Assembly: GCF_024580525.1 (NCBI RefSeq)
Contig: NZ_JANIKQ010000002.1
Coordinates: 1 to 64,000, forward strand
Reading direction: 5' to 3'
Length of the DNA: 64,000 nucleotides
DNA from: Neisseria dentiae
GTDB taxonomy: Bacteria; Pseudomonadota; Gammaproteobacteria; Burkholderiales; Neisseriaceae
Shown: positions 26,466 to 35,276 of the stretch, one piece after another
Numbering within the stretch: the stretch's first letter is position 1
How the letters are laid out: every line of letters begins with the position of its first letter
Translations under genes and position numbers: made by a program
The notes under the pieces: generated by a model
What the model saw: the letters and a program-made list of their open reading frames with translations, nothing else
Told to the model about the DNA's origin: nothing
Databases searched by the model: none

Positions 26466-27635
26466 TCAGACGGCCTCTACTGCTTCCAAAAGCATAAAAC
26501 AGGTGGAAAAACGCCCGCTCTCGGGAATGTAGCACAAGATTTTCTGGCCGTTTTCCAACTTAAACGTGCGCATAAACTCTTCTAAAATAATATAAATCGA
26601 TGCCGAACCGGTGTTGCCTTTGTTGGCCAGGTTGGTAAACCATTTTTCCTGCCCGATACCGAAACCGATGTTCTCCAGCCCTGCGGCCACTTTGTCGCGG
26701 AAAAAGCCCGACGAATAATGCGGCAGAAACCAATCGATATCCTCTGCTTTCAAACCGTGTTTGGCGGCGATTTGCGCAAGCGGTTTTTCCACCGTATAGC
26801 GGATAATGTTTTCGTTGAGCAGCTTTACGTCCTGCTTCACCGCCATCAGGCTGTGCCGGCGGCAATAGTCGCTATCAAACGTTTTCCAGCCCTTAAAGAG
26901 GCCGTCTGAAATTTCGGCGCCGGCATACATGCAGGCAGGCATTTCGTGGGCATAGGAAAGCAGCTCGATCCAATGGATTTTCAAACTCACGCCGCTTTCG
27001 TTGGGCCGGCTGCTCAAATGCACCGCGCCCGCGCCGTCGGAAAGCATCCAGCGCAAAAAGTCTTTCTCAAAGCCGATTTCGGGCTTGGCGTCGGCCAGCT
27101 TTTGATAATCGGTTTCGCTTTGGAACACTTCGCCGCGCATAATAGCCGACGCGGCTTCGGAAGCAACGGCCACGGCATGGGCGTGCTCGCCCGTGCGCAC
27201 GGCATGGTAGGCGTGTTTCATCGCCGCCATGCCCGCCACGCACACGCCCGCGGCGCTCACCACTTCGCAGGCGCCCGTTTCGGGCAACAGGCCGTGCACC
27301 ATCACACCGTGGCCGGGCATGGTTTGGTCGGGATACGACGTGGCACAAGCCAAACTGCCCACTCGGGCGGGATCGGTGCCTTGCGAAAATAACTGTTTCA
27401 CCGCCTCCGCCGCCAGCTCGGCGCAGCTGTGCGTGGCTTCGCACGTAACCGGGTCGATGGCGTAATAGCGCGTTTCGATGGCGTTGGAGCGCAAAATCAT
27501 TTTGCGCACGCGCGAAGGCAGCCCGCCGGCCATGCCGAGCACGGCTTCCATATCGTCGTTGCCTACCGCTGCGTTGGGCAGAAAGGCAGCAGCACGGTTG
27601 ATATAAACGTTTCGCAGTGTGTGGTTTGGATTCAT
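26466..27635 (-). CDS. darB: Beta-ketoacyl-ACP synthase III, DarB-type
   Basis: 389 residues of the KASIII/FabH class. Likely catalytic residues are C132 in SAAGVCVAGMAAMK, H306 in WFLPHYSSG and N341 in NKGNTGSAS. The N-terminal VYINRAAAFLPNAAVGNDDME and the size match DarB, which joins a beta-ketoacyl thioester and an enoyl thioester in the first step of dialkylresorcinol formation. The following aromatising step is done by DarA, encoded 180 bases upstream. A MITE-like element separates the two genes. Confidence 0.85.
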   Translation of the reverse strand: MNPNHTLRNVYINRAAAFLPNAAVGNDDMEAVLGMAGGLPSRVRKMILRSNAIETRYYAIDPVTCEATHSCAELAAEAVKQLFSQGTDPARVGSLACATSYPDQTMPGHGVMVHGLLPETGACEVVSAAGVCVAGMAAMKHAYHAVRTGEHAHAVAVASEAASAIMRGEVFQSETDYQKLADAKPEIGFEKDFLRWMLSDGAGAVHLSSRPNESGVSLKIHWIELLSYAHEMPACMYAGAEISDGLFKGWKTFDSDYCRRHSLMAVKQDVKLLNENIIRYTVEKPLAQIAAKHGLKAEDIDWFLPHYSSGFFRDKVAAGLENIGFGIGQEKWFTNLANKGNTGSASIYIILEEFMRTFKLENGQKILCYIPESGRFSTCFMLLEAVEAV

Positions 27636-27673
27636 ATTTTATCTTTAAAATCAATATGGTTTCAGACAGGCCA

Positions 27674-27816
27674 GAGACCTTTGCAAAAGAGTCAGATGTG
27701 GATGCAGTTCAAGGCGTAGCAGCGCAGCGAGCGCAGACATAACATAGAGTTAGGCAAGCGAGCGAGCAGCACACAACGCAGAAATGCGCCGCAGATGGCT
27801 TTTTTGCAAAGGTTTC
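27674..27816. mobile_element. 143-bp MITE-like element between darA and darB
   Basis: Ends GAGACCTTTGCAAAAGAG at 27674 and TTTTTTGCAAAGGTTTC at 27816 are inverted repeats. The interior is GC-rich with AGCGCAGCGAGCGCAGAC and GGCAAGCGAGCGAGCAGC motifs. It shares its ends, but not its interior, with the 196-bp elements elsewhere in the window. The right end lies against the darA stop codon. No coding capacity. Confidence 0.7.
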
Positions 27817-28738
27817 ATTCTCCCGAAGGCAAGCTGTAATACCGTTTCTGCCTGCTCAACCAGCCGCGCAGCCACGGTTTGAGTAATTGTTTGATAACGG
27901 CGCTCACGGGTATCACGGTTAAAATCAGCGTAATCAGAAAAACGATGTAAAACGCCAGCAGCGCCCGGCGCAGCAGCGGCGACACCCGCCCGGCCGCCAT
28001 CAGCAGTTTGCCCCACAGGTAAAAACTGCGCCCGGCCGCTTTTTCGCTGAAAATCAGTTTTTCGTTTACCTTGGCGGCACCCATATTCTGAAACACGGTT
28101 TCGTCTAAGGTTTGGCCCGAAACCAGCGCATCACGCAGCTTTGCACCGAAACGCGCACCGTCGGCCAATTCTTCGGGGGCAATGCCCGCCGCAGGCAAAG
28201 TGCGGAAATATTGTTTGTTGCCCGTTAACAGCCATGCCGGCGTGGTGATAAAGCTGGCCGCGCTGTTACAGGCGTCGATTTTCACGATATTGCCGATTAG
28301 TTTGGCGCCGTTTTGCGCCAACAGGTTTTTCATTTTTTCCTGTGCCGTCAGCCACATATTGCGACAGCCGATTAAAGTGACCACGGGTTTGCCGTCTAAC
28401 AGCTTTTTTGTTTCGGCACGCTGCAAAAAGGCGGTAACCGGCTGCGCGGGCGACAGAAACCACACGGTATAGGCAACCACCACCGCATCGTAATCTTCAT
28501 CGGGAATTTCCGGCGCCTCGATCGGCTCAGGCTGCAAGTGCACGGTTTCGGGAAATGTGTTGAAAAAACGCCAAAACGGCCACGGAAACGGATAAGGCCG
28601 CTGCGGCCGGATATTGACGCAGTCCAAACGGATGCCCGCGCTTTGCTGCAACGGCTCGGTAAAATATTGCGCCAAGCGGCCCAATTGGCCGGTTTGCGAA
28701 TAATACACCAGCAAAACTTTTTTCACGTCGGCTTCCAT
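27815..28738 (-). CDS. darA: Dialkylresorcinol condensing/aromatising enzyme, DarA-type
   Basis: 307 residues. The N-terminus KVLLVYYSQTGQLGRL is a flavodoxin-like FMN phosphate loop (about 7-22); a DYDAVVVAYTVWFLSPAQP segment follows near 82-100. The C-terminus has a membrane helix (AFYIVFLITLILTVIPVSAVI, about 265-285) and a basic tail. This layout matches DarA of the dialkylresorcinol pathway, which aromatises the DarB product. ATG 28738 is used; GTG 28726 with GGAAG ahead of it is an alternative. The TGA stop at 27817-27815 lies on the boundary of the MITE. Confidence 0.83.
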   Translation of the reverse strand: MEADVKKVLLVYYSQTGQLGRLAQYFTEPLQQSAGIRLDCVNIRPQRPYPFPWPFWRFFNTFPETVHLQPEPIEAPEIPDEDYDAVVVAYTVWFLSPAQPVTAFLQRAETKKLLDGKPVVTLIGCRNMWLTAQEKMKNLLAQNGAKLIGNIVKIDACNSAASFITTPAWLLTGNKQYFRTLPAAGIAPEELADGARFGAKLRDALVSGQTLDETVFQNMGAAKVNEKLIFSEKAAGRSFYLWGKLLMAAGRVSPLLRRALLAFYIVFLITLILTVIPVSAVIKQLLKPWLRGWLSRQKRYYSLPSGE

Positions 28739-28801
28739 CTCAACTTTTTTCAGGTATTGTCTTAAAATTTAGAAACTTATTTTAACCGAATTAACGCAAT
28801 C

Positions 28802-28835
28802 ATGCCGTCTGAAAAGCTATTTTTTCAGACGGCAT
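28802..28835 (-). terminator. Uptake-sequence hairpin between the LolA-like gene and darA
   Basis: ATGCCGTCTGAAAA at 28802 pairs with TTTTCAGACGGCAT ending 28835, loop of six bases. It uses the AT-DUS spelling rather than the AG form common in this window. It may reduce read-through from the APE half into the DAR half. Confidence 0.65.
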
Positions 28836-28906
28836 CCGACAATGGCAAAACAACATTTTTACATTTCAACAATCCGAAAACCAACGGCGCGGTGTTGCCG
28901 CCCGCT

Positions 28907-29500
28907 TCACAAAGCCTGCTTGGCAAACGCATCCAACTCTTGGCCTGTCTGAACCTGATTGAAACGCATCACGGTGCGGTCGCCCTGTTTTTCGCTCAAT
29001 TCGATGCGGCGCACCACGCTGTCGCCGCTGATGTCGATGTGGTTGAAAATCTGCTTCATCAGCGCGGTTTTCGGGTTCAGGCGCAGCGTCCATTTTTGCG
29101 GGCTACCGGAAAGCTGCAAATCAAACTGCTTTTCCAAGCCCTGCGTGTTGCCGCCGAGCAGGTCGAGAAACAGGCTGATTTGGCGGTTTTGGCCGCTCAT
29201 TTTGCTCTGGTTGGGCTGAACCCAGCTTTTGCCGTTCCACTGCATAATGCCGTCGGCACGCACGCGCAGGCGGTTGTCAAACGGTTTTTGCATATGCCAC
29301 AACAGCCCTTTTTTGGGCACCAGCACGAACTGGCCGGTGGTGGTCATCGGCTTGGTAAGCGATTTCAGATGGCGCTCTTGGGTAAACGCGCCCTGCACGT
29401 TGGCGGGTTTTTGCAGGGTTTGCGACAACTCGGCGGTGGAAAATGCCCATAAAAGCGGGCTGGATAAGGTTAAAGCAGCGGTAAACAGCAGTTTTTTCAT
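28907..29500 (-). CDS. LolA-like periplasmic lipid carrier of the aryl polyene cluster
   Basis: 197 residues from ATG 29500. Signal peptide MKKLLFTAALTLSSPLLWA, then the LolA-type sequence QTLQKPANVQGAFTQERHLKSL (about 30-51), FVLVPKKGLLWHMQKPFDNRL and a beta-rich remainder ending QTGQELDAFAKQAL. Chromosomal LolA carries lipoproteins; the copies in aryl polyene clusters sit with MMPL exporters and are thought to ferry the lipid pigment through the periplasm. It follows the thioesterase gene by about 110 bases. Confidence 0.85.
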   Translation of the reverse strand: MKKLLFTAALTLSSPLLWAFSTAELSQTLQKPANVQGAFTQERHLKSLTKPMTTTGQFVLVPKKGLLWHMQKPFDNRLRVRADGIMQWNGKSWVQPNQSKMSGQNRQISLFLDLLGGNTQGLEKQFDLQLSGSPQKWTLRLNPKTALMKQIFNHIDISGDSVVRRIELSEKQGDRTVMRFNQVQTGQELDAFAKQAL

Positions 29501-29611
29501 CGGTTGCCTTTTCACTAAAACGGTTAAATTTCAGAAACGGTTGAATTTCTCGGTAGCTTTCTTCAAACGGCAGGAAACATTCTTCAAATCATGCGCCGTC
29601 CGAATGCTTTT

Positions 29612-30049
29612 TCAGACGGCCTCAAACGTAGGATGGCGTTGCACGGCGGAGAGCCAGCTTTCCGGCGTTTGAAACTGCATTTCGCCGTTTTCGAGCGACA
29701 CCGCCACTTGGGTGGTGGAGGCTTTGGTGAGCTTCGCGCCGCTTTCGATATCTGTAATGGTGTAGTCGATACGCAGGCAGCTTTCGATTTCCACCACCGC
29801 CACTTCCACGCGGATATGCTGGCCGAAGCGCGCGGGCTTCACATATTTCAGGTTCATCTGCACCACCGGCCAGCTGAAACCCTGCCTGCCCATTTCGTTG
29901 TAGTCGTAGCCGATGGCGCTTAAGAAGGCGCAGCGCGCCACTTCGAGGTATTTCACATAATGGCCGTGCCACACGATGTGCATCGCGTCAACGTCGAAAA
30001 AAGGCACTTCCAATTCTATATTGTGGCGGCAATAAATATGTTTAGCCAT
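29612..30049 (-). CDS. 4-hydroxybenzoyl-CoA thioesterase-type hot-dog protein (ApeK-like)
   Basis: 145 residues from ATG 30049, overlapping the acyltransferase stop by 8 bases. VPFFDVDAMHIVWHGHYVKYLEVAR (first part near 15-30) is the acyl-CoA/ACP thioesterase signature with the catalytic Asp of the 4HBT family (D19 or D21 region). It could release the polyene acid or edit misprimed ACPs. Cytoplasmic, with no signal. Confidence 0.85.
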   Translation of the reverse strand: MAKHIYCRHNIELEVPFFDVDAMHIVWHGHYVKYLEVARCAFLSAIGYDYNEMGRQGFSWPVVQMNLKYVKPARFGQHIRVEVAVVEIESCLRIDYTITDIESGAKLTKASTTQVAVSLENGEMQFQTPESWLSAVQRHPTFEAV

Positions 30050-30980
30050 TGTTTGCGTCGTTCCAAAAATCGTAAAAGTTAAACCATTGCAGCGGGTTTT
30101 GCACGCATTCCTGTGCCAGAATATCGGCAAAGCGCTGTGCGGCGGCGGCCACAGCAGTGTTGCGCTCGCCCCGCTTCCAGTCGGTTGCATCTAAAAAACG
30201 GCGCAGTTTCAAATGGTAGCGGCCGTTTTGCTTGATGCAGAACAGCGTGTGCACGCGGGTTTTCAGCAGCCCCGCCAAAAGCCATGCGCCCTGCGGCATA
30301 TCGGCTGGCTGGCCGAGAAAGGATACCGGTACGGTTTTTTCGCCGCGCACAGGTACGCGGTCGGCGGCCACCGCCAACCATTCGCCCGCATCGATGCGGC
30401 GGTGCAGTTCCATCATCAGCGCCGCGTCCAAATCGGTTACCTGTATCATCTGGATGCGGTCGGCGCCGGCTTTTTGCAGCGCTTCGTTAAAGGCTTCGGC
30501 GTGGCGGCTGTGTACCAGCACGTTGAGCTTGAAGCCCTGATGATGCGACACCAGCGCGCGGCACACTTCCACATTGCCTACGTGCGAGCACACGAAAATC
30601 TGCCCGCGCAGGCTGCGGTCGCCAATCAGCGCATACACATTATCCGGGTCTTCCAACACCAAATCTTCGTAGCGGATTTTGCGCTGCCACACGGCAAAGC
30701 GGTCGCACACCGCCACACCGAACGCCACAAACTGTTTGAACACGGGCAGCCGCTGCGGCAGCACGGTATCGGGAAAGGCCGCCTGAAGCCTTGCCTGGTA
30801 ACGCGCGATATTGCGCCGCGGCTTGGGCGCGGTGGCGTAAAAATACAGCACCACAAACCAGATGCACGGGTTCATCAGCCACGCGGGCAGATGACGTACC
30901 ATCAGCGTGGTGATGTCCAAAAACAAACGGCTGCCGCGTTCGTTTTGCGCCGCCCAGTGTTCGGAAGTTTTTTTATTCAT
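30042..30980 (-). CDS. LpxL/HtrB-like lysophospholipid acyltransferase
   Basis: 312 residues. One N-terminal hydrophobic region (LPAWLMNPCIWFVVLYFYA, about 31-49) and the catalytic H-x4-E in FVCSHVGNVEVCRAL near 133-139, as in late lipid A acyltransferases. Lys/Arg-rich surfaces near KPRRNIARYQ. In aryl polyene loci such enzymes are thought to acylate the head group and anchor the pigment. It sits between the glycosyltransferase and thioesterase genes in one compact run. Confidence 0.85.
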   Translation of the reverse strand: MNKKTSEHWAAQNERGSRLFLDITTLMVRHLPAWLMNPCIWFVVLYFYATAPKPRRNIARYQARLQAAFPDTVLPQRLPVFKQFVAFGVAVCDRFAVWQRKIRYEDLVLEDPDNVYALIGDRSLRGQIFVCSHVGNVEVCRALVSHHQGFKLNVLVHSRHAEAFNEALQKAGADRIQMIQVTDLDAALMMELHRRIDAGEWLAVAADRVPVRGEKTVPVSFLGQPADMPQGAWLLAGLLKTRVHTLFCIKQNGRYHLKLRRFLDATDWKRGERNTAVAAAAQRFADILAQECVQNPLQWFNFYDFWNDANNG

Positions 30981-30996
30981 GGTTTTCAGACGGCCT

Positions 30997-31719
30997 TCAC
31001 AACTTCCCCCGCAAACGCCGCCACACCATACCGCAAAACAGGCGGGCGTGCATTTTGCTGATTAACACATTGTCTTCAAAAGCGCGGAAATGCGACACGC
31101 CGCCTTCGGCATATTGCACCGGCGTTTTCACCCACACCGGTTTTACCCCGCGCCAATAGAGGCGGATTAAGATTTCAGTGTCGAAATCCATACGCTCGCC
31201 CACATGCTCTTCGCGCACCACGGCCAGCGCGGCAGCAAGCGGATACAGGCGGAAACCGCACATGCCGTCTTTGATGTCGGTGGACCAAGTATGCACCATA
31301 TTCCAAAAATCAGTGATTTTACGGCCGTAAAGCCGTGCCTTGGGCGCATCGGCACCGTATTGCGGCCAGCCGCACACCACCGCTTCGGGGTTTTGCGCCG
31401 CGGCAGCCAGCAGCTTGGCGGTATCGTCCAAACAATGCTGCGCATCGGCATCCACCTGCAACACATGGGTGTAGCCGTGTTGTTCGGCATAAGCCAAACC
31501 GTCTTTCACCGCCGCCCCCTTACCGCCGTTGGCTGCGCGGTACAACACCGCCACACCTTGCCGCCGCGCCGTTTCTTCCAACACCGACTTACAGTCCGCA
31601 CGCGAGCCGTCGTCAACAATCAATACGTCCAAACCGAAAGTGCGCATTGCTTCGGCCACCCGGGCGACGGTGGCAGGATGGTTGTAGTGGGGGATGAGGG
31701 CTAGGGTTTTTATATCCAT
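30997..31719 (-). CDS. Family 2 glycosyltransferase of the aryl polyene cluster
   Basis: 240 residues. GT-A fold signs: LALIPHYNHPATV at the N-terminus, LIVDDGSRADC near 33-43, NGGKGAAVKDGL and the metal-binding DxD in LQVDADAQH near 92-100, then ERMDFDTEILIRLYWRG. No membrane helix. It probably adds a sugar, or polyprenyl-linked sugar, to the pigment or its lipid anchor; the donor is unknown. It begins after about 470 bases of repeats that interrupt the operon. Confidence 0.85.
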   Translation of the reverse strand: MDIKTLALIPHYNHPATVARVAEAMRTFGLDVLIVDDGSRADCKSVLEETARRQGVAVLYRAANGGKGAAVKDGLAYAEQHGYTHVLQVDADAQHCLDDTAKLLAAAAQNPEAVVCGWPQYGADAPKARLYGRKITDFWNMVHTWSTDIKDGMCGFRLYPLAAALAVVREEHVGERMDFDTEILIRLYWRGVKPVWVKTPVQYAEGGVSHFRAFEDNVLISKMHARLFCGMVWRRLRGKL

Positions 31720-32191
31720 TTTTTGTTTATCTACAATGCCTGTCTGAAAAATACATTATTTATAGGGTTATGGGAAAGGCTTACCGACAGTCGGAAACGG
31801 CATGATCAAAACAGCTACCGTTTTACCCTCTCCCCAACCCTCCCCCACAGTTTCCGTAGGTCGGGCATTTATGCCCGACTTTAATTCCCTTGCGAAGCTA
31901 AAATGTGCGCAAGATGTCCAATCTTGCCGTATTTTTTGCTTGTATCTGCGGATTTTCCTCAAAAAACCGCTTCGCAAGCATTCTGACTACACGCCCCAGT
32001 TTCCGTAGGTCGGGCATTTATGCCCGACTTTTGCTTGACTGCGGGTTGTGTCGGGCATAAATGCCCGACCTACTGCTTGCTTATCAATCGGAAACGGCAT
32101 GATCAAAACAACAATCGTTTTGCCCTCTCCCCAACCACCCCCACTGGGGAAGGAGTAGATTTGCAGAACATCATATTGTTCAGAATATTGT
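31720..32191. repeat. Repeat-filled gap inside the pigment operon
   Basis: No gene is visible. GTAGGTCGGGCATTTATGCCCGAC occurs at 31856-31879 and 32005-32028 and inverted at 32050-32073. A second unit starting TCGGAAACGGCATGATCAAAAC occurs near 31794 and 32090, each followed by TTTTxCCCTCTCCCCAACC. Bases 31885-31992 match part of the repeat at 41573-41748 (GGATTTTCCTCAAAAAACCG). The 32005-32073 pair can form a long hairpin in the transcript. Confidence 0.7.
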
Positions 32192-33907
32192 TCAGACGGC
32201 CTCAAATTCCCCAAACACAATCCGTCCCGAAGCGCATGCCGCTTCGCCGTTTTCCAGCTTAAACGTTAATTTGCCTTTTTCGGCATCGTATTTCAGCTCG
32301 GCAGACACGGTGTCGTTCGGGCGCACGAACTGCTGGTATTTCAGGTTTTCCACACGCACGATGCTGCGGCGGCCCCAGTCGAAGCACGCGGCCAAATCGC
32401 GCACCCACTGCAATTCGATTACACCGGGCACCAGCGGAAAATTGGCGAAGTGGCCGCCGAAATACGCCAAGTCCAGCGGCACGCGGCCTTCGAAGCGGTA
32501 AACAGCGGGGTTTTCAGACAGGCATTCCCGCCATTCGGGCGCGGTTTGCGCCTGCGTGAAGGCCGTCTGAAAATCGACGGCGGTGATTTTCGATTGTGCG
32601 TTGCGCGGCAGCTCGGCGGCAAACCGCCAGTAGCGCGGCAGGGCGACGGTGTCCTGCGTGGCGGCCAAGTGCGTTTTCAGCGCGGCGGCCACCTGCGCCC
32701 GACCCTTGTCCCGCAAAGCTTCGATGCCTGCGGCATTCAGCGCCGCCCACACGGCCACCCGCTTATGCTGCGGGTGCGGGGCGCAGAAAGCGTCGGCCAC
32801 CCATTCGTGGGCGAGCAGGTCGTGTTCGATTTGGTTGAGCGACACGCGTTTGTCTTCGAATTTGATGATGCGGTCGCGGCGGCCGAGCAATAAAAAGCCG
32901 TCCGCCTGCCGCTCGATTAAATCGGCGGTTTGGAAGCGGCCCGCCGTCCACGGCGATTCGGCCCACAAGGCGCCCTCTTCGCTTTGGCCGACGGCAACGG
33001 CGGCAAACGGCCGCCATTCCCGCCCAAACCGTCGCGAGGCGATCACGCCGGTTTCGGTGCTGCCGTAGATTTCAAAGGGGCGCACAGCATGTTGTTCCAA
33101 CAAATCGGCAGTGGCTTCGGGCAGCACGCCGCCGGCCGACACGATGCCCGCCACCCGGCCCTGCAATGCCTGCCAGTTGCGCGCTTCGCCCAAACGGTTC
33201 AGCACCGCCGGGCTGGCGATCCACAGCGTTTTTTCATAAGCGGCGGCCGCGGCCAGCAGGGTTTCGGGATATACGTTCTGCGGCCGGTCGAGCGTCCAGC
33301 CCATCGTGAGCGGCAGCGCGAAACGGAAAGTGAAGCCGTACATATGCTGCGGGCTGACGCTGCCGATAACAACGGGGTTTTCGCGCGCAAACGGCACGGC
33401 TTCGGCCAGCGCCGCCGCTTCGGCCTCCATCTGCGCGGCGGTTTTCACCATAATCTGCGCTTCGCCGCTGGAGCCGGAGGTTTTCAAGCAGGCTTCTGCA
33501 CCTGCGGCAATCTGCCAATCGGACGGCGTTTCGGCTTCGGGCGGCACGGCTTCCAACAAGGTGCGGATAGCCCAAAACTTGTTTTCGAGGCCGTCTGAAA
33601 ACGCTTTTTCATGCGGTGCATCGGTCAGCCAGATATCCGCCGTGCCGCCCCAAGCCGCGTTTTCCCGTGCCAGATTCGGCGGCAGCAACACCCGCGCACC
33701 CGCGTGCCACGCAGCCAGCACCGCGCAGGCGAATAGCGCGGCGTCTTCGCACCACAAGGCGGCGGTTTGCACGCGCTGAGCTTTCAGACGGCCTGAAATA
33801 TAAAACACCGCACGGTTGAAATCGGCGCGCGTCCAAGCGGGGTTGGCGGCGGTTAAGTCGGTTTGGGGTAAGGTTGGGGATAGGATTTGGGTTAATCGGT
33901 GTATCAT
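32192..33907 (-). CDS. Aryl-AMP ligase fused to a hot-dog dehydratase (ApeH-ApeI type)
   Basis: 571 residues. Residues 1 to about 445 are an adenylate-forming enzyme: LKTSGSSGEAQIMVKT (phosphate loop, near 143-158), EIYGSTETGVIASR (A5), LLGRRDRIIKFEDKRVSL (A8) and RNAQSKITAVD (A10, catalytic Lys). Residues about 455-571 form a hot-dog domain with YFGGHFANFPLVPGVIELQW, the FabA/FabZ-like His site. It would activate an aryl acid such as 4-hydroxybenzoate onto an ACP and dehydrate 3-hydroxyacyl intermediates. These activities are separate proteins in the best known aryl polyene systems. Confidence 0.85.
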   Translation of the reverse strand: MIHRLTQILSPTLPQTDLTAANPAWTRADFNRAVFYISGRLKAQRVQTAALWCEDAALFACAVLAAWHAGARVLLPPNLARENAAWGGTADIWLTDAPHEKAFSDGLENKFWAIRTLLEAVPPEAETPSDWQIAAGAEACLKTSGSSGEAQIMVKTAAQMEAEAAALAEAVPFARENPVVIGSVSPQHMYGFTFRFALPLTMGWTLDRPQNVYPETLLAAAAAYEKTLWIASPAVLNRLGEARNWQALQGRVAGIVSAGGVLPEATADLLEQHAVRPFEIYGSTETGVIASRRFGREWRPFAAVAVGQSEEGALWAESPWTAGRFQTADLIERQADGFLLLGRRDRIIKFEDKRVSLNQIEHDLLAHEWVADAFCAPHPQHKRVAVWAALNAAGIEALRDKGRAQVAAALKTHLAATQDTVALPRYWRFAAELPRNAQSKITAVDFQTAFTQAQTAPEWRECLSENPAVYRFEGRVPLDLAYFGGHFANFPLVPGVIELQWVRDLAACFDWGRRSIVRVENLKYQQFVRPNDTVSAELKYDAEKGKLTFKLENGEAACASGRIVFGEFEAV

Positions 33908-34050
33908 TTTTTAAATTTTTCGTTATGGGCCGAAGCCCCGGCCCGATATATTCGGCAGTTTTTTCAGACGACCCGGTGTTTTTTATATTCAATTTTAGCT
34001 TCAAACGGTTGGCTGTTTCTGCAAGCAGCCTGCAATCTTTTCAGACGGCC

Positions 34051-34590
34051 TCAAACCTTCAGCACAGTTTTGCGGTAAATCCACTCCCCCGCAAACAGCA
34101 CACCCATCAAAATATACGAAACGATGCCGGTATAAAGCGCCCACCAGTCGTGCCTGCCCGACCATGCCAGCAGCGCGGCAGCGGCGGCGTTGAAGATAAA
34201 AAAGCCGCACCAGATTCGGGTAACGCGGCGGGTATGGCGCACGCCTTCCGGCGGCAGGTCGGGGTGTTGCAGGCGGGCGAGGCGCTCGATCAGGGTTTGC
34301 TCGGCAAACAGGCTGGCGCCGAACACGGCGAGCATCAGCAGGGAAACGGCCACGGGATACCAATACATGGAATCAGGCCGTCTGAAAACGATAACGGCGG
34401 CGAAAAAAGCGGCCAACAGCAGCGACACGGCGCGCTGGGCGCGGGTTTTCTGCAATACGGCGCGCACCAGCCACAGGCCGCACATGATGGCGGCCAGCCA
34501 TAAAAAGATACCGTTGTCGCGGCCGTAATACCACAACAACGGGTAGAAAATGCTGACAAGCGCCAAAAAAATCCGACCGAAGGCTTTCAT
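34051..34590 (-). CDS. Four-to-five-helix membrane protein of the aryl polyene cluster (COG4648-like)
   Basis: 179 residues from ATG 34590; the first in-frame start at 34605 lies inside an uptake sequence. Hydrophobic segments: FLALVSIFYPLLWYY, IFLWLAAIMCGLWLVRAVL, AVSLLLAAFFAAVIVF, WYPVAVSLLMLAVFGASL and near the C-terminus FFIFNAAAAALLAW and YTGIVSYILMGVLFAG. A charged loop LARLQHPDLPPEGVRHTRRVTR lies near 105-126. No enzymatic motif; a membrane scaffold or transport role is possible. Confidence 0.8.
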   Translation of the reverse strand: MKAFGRIFLALVSIFYPLLWYYGRDNGIFLWLAAIMCGLWLVRAVLQKTRAQRAVSLLLAAFFAAVIVFRRPDSMYWYPVAVSLLMLAVFGASLFAEQTLIERLARLQHPDLPPEGVRHTRRVTRIWCGFFIFNAAAAALLAWSGRHDWWALYTGIVSYILMGVLFAGEWIYRKTVLKV

Positions 34591-34755
34591 TTCAGACGGC
34601 CTCATAATGTATCGTTAAACTTGTTAAGCTTCGGCAATATGAGATACCCGGGTCAAGCCCGAGTATGCCGTATATAATTTTTCTTAAGTTGGCTGGCTAT
34701 AAAAAATCTGGCCGCCTGAAAAGCGGTTGGGTTCAAACGGCCGCCGGTTTTGCTG

Positions 34756-35007
34756 TTATGCCGAACCCGCATCTTTGCGCAACACGGCCTGCACCACGTC
34801 TTCCACGGTGCGCACGCTGCGGAAATCGTCGGCTTGCAGTTTGCGGCCGGTTTCGCGTTTGATGTGGTCGATTAAGTCGATGGCGTCGATGCTGTCGATT
34901 TCCAAATCTTCATAAAGATTGGTTTCAGGCGTGATGCGTTCGGGTTCGATTTCAAACAGGTTCACCAAGGCATCGGTAAGGATTTTGCGAATTTCTTGTT
35001 CGGTCAT
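34756..35007 (-). CDS. Acyl carrier protein (aryl polyene ACP 1)
   Basis: 83 residues from the third of three consecutive ATGs (35013, 35010, 35007), chosen because AAAGGA then stands 6 bases ahead. Phosphopantetheine site DLEIDSIDAIDLIDH (serine near residue 39). The paired ACP is encoded 11 bases upstream. Aryl polyene systems use two ACPs, one for starter loading and one for elongation; which is which cannot be told here. Confidence 0.9.
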   Translation of the reverse strand: MTEQEIRKILTDALVNLFEIEPERITPETNLYEDLEIDSIDAIDLIDHIKRETGRKLQADDFRSVRTVEDVVQAVLRKDAGSA

Positions 35008-35018
35008 CATCATTCCTT

Positions 35019-35276
35019 TCAGGCTTGGCGGCTGCGCACGAAATCGGCCAGAGTTTTCACGCTGGTGAAATGCTCGCGCAATTTGTCTTTTTCGCCGTCG
35101 AGCTGGAGATTGAAAGTTTTTTGTACCGCCAAGCCCAACTCCAGCGCATCTACCGAATCCAGCCCCAAGCCGTCGTCGCCGAACAGGGGGGCATCGGTAT
35201 CGATATCTTCGGCAGTGATGTCTTCCAAGCCGAGGCTGTCGATAATCATTTGTTTGATTTGTGTTTCCAGGGTCAT
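35019..35276 (-). CDS. Acyl carrier protein (aryl polyene ACP 2)
   Basis: 85 residues, MTLETQIKQMIIDSLGLED at the start and the phosphopantetheine motif GLGLDSVDALELGL (serine near residue 41). It overlaps the preceding acyltransferase stop by 4 bases (ATGA) and is followed by the second ACP, so both are expressed together. Confidence 0.92.
   Translation of the reverse strand: MTLETQIKQMIIDSLGLEDITAEDIDTDAPLFGDDGLGLDSVDALELGLAVQKTFNLQLDGEKDKLREHFTSVKTLADFVRSRQA

Noticed and set aside
28802..29452. Plus-strand 216-codon frame opposite the LolA-like gene
   Set aside because: Starts inside an uptake hairpin and mirrors the LolA-like gene; no independent evidence.
31856..32073. Three GTAGGTCGGGCATTTATGCCCGAC units as a CRISPR or riboswitch
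   Set aside because: Irregular spacing, one copy inverted and self-palindromic; better explained as dispersed intergenic repeats.
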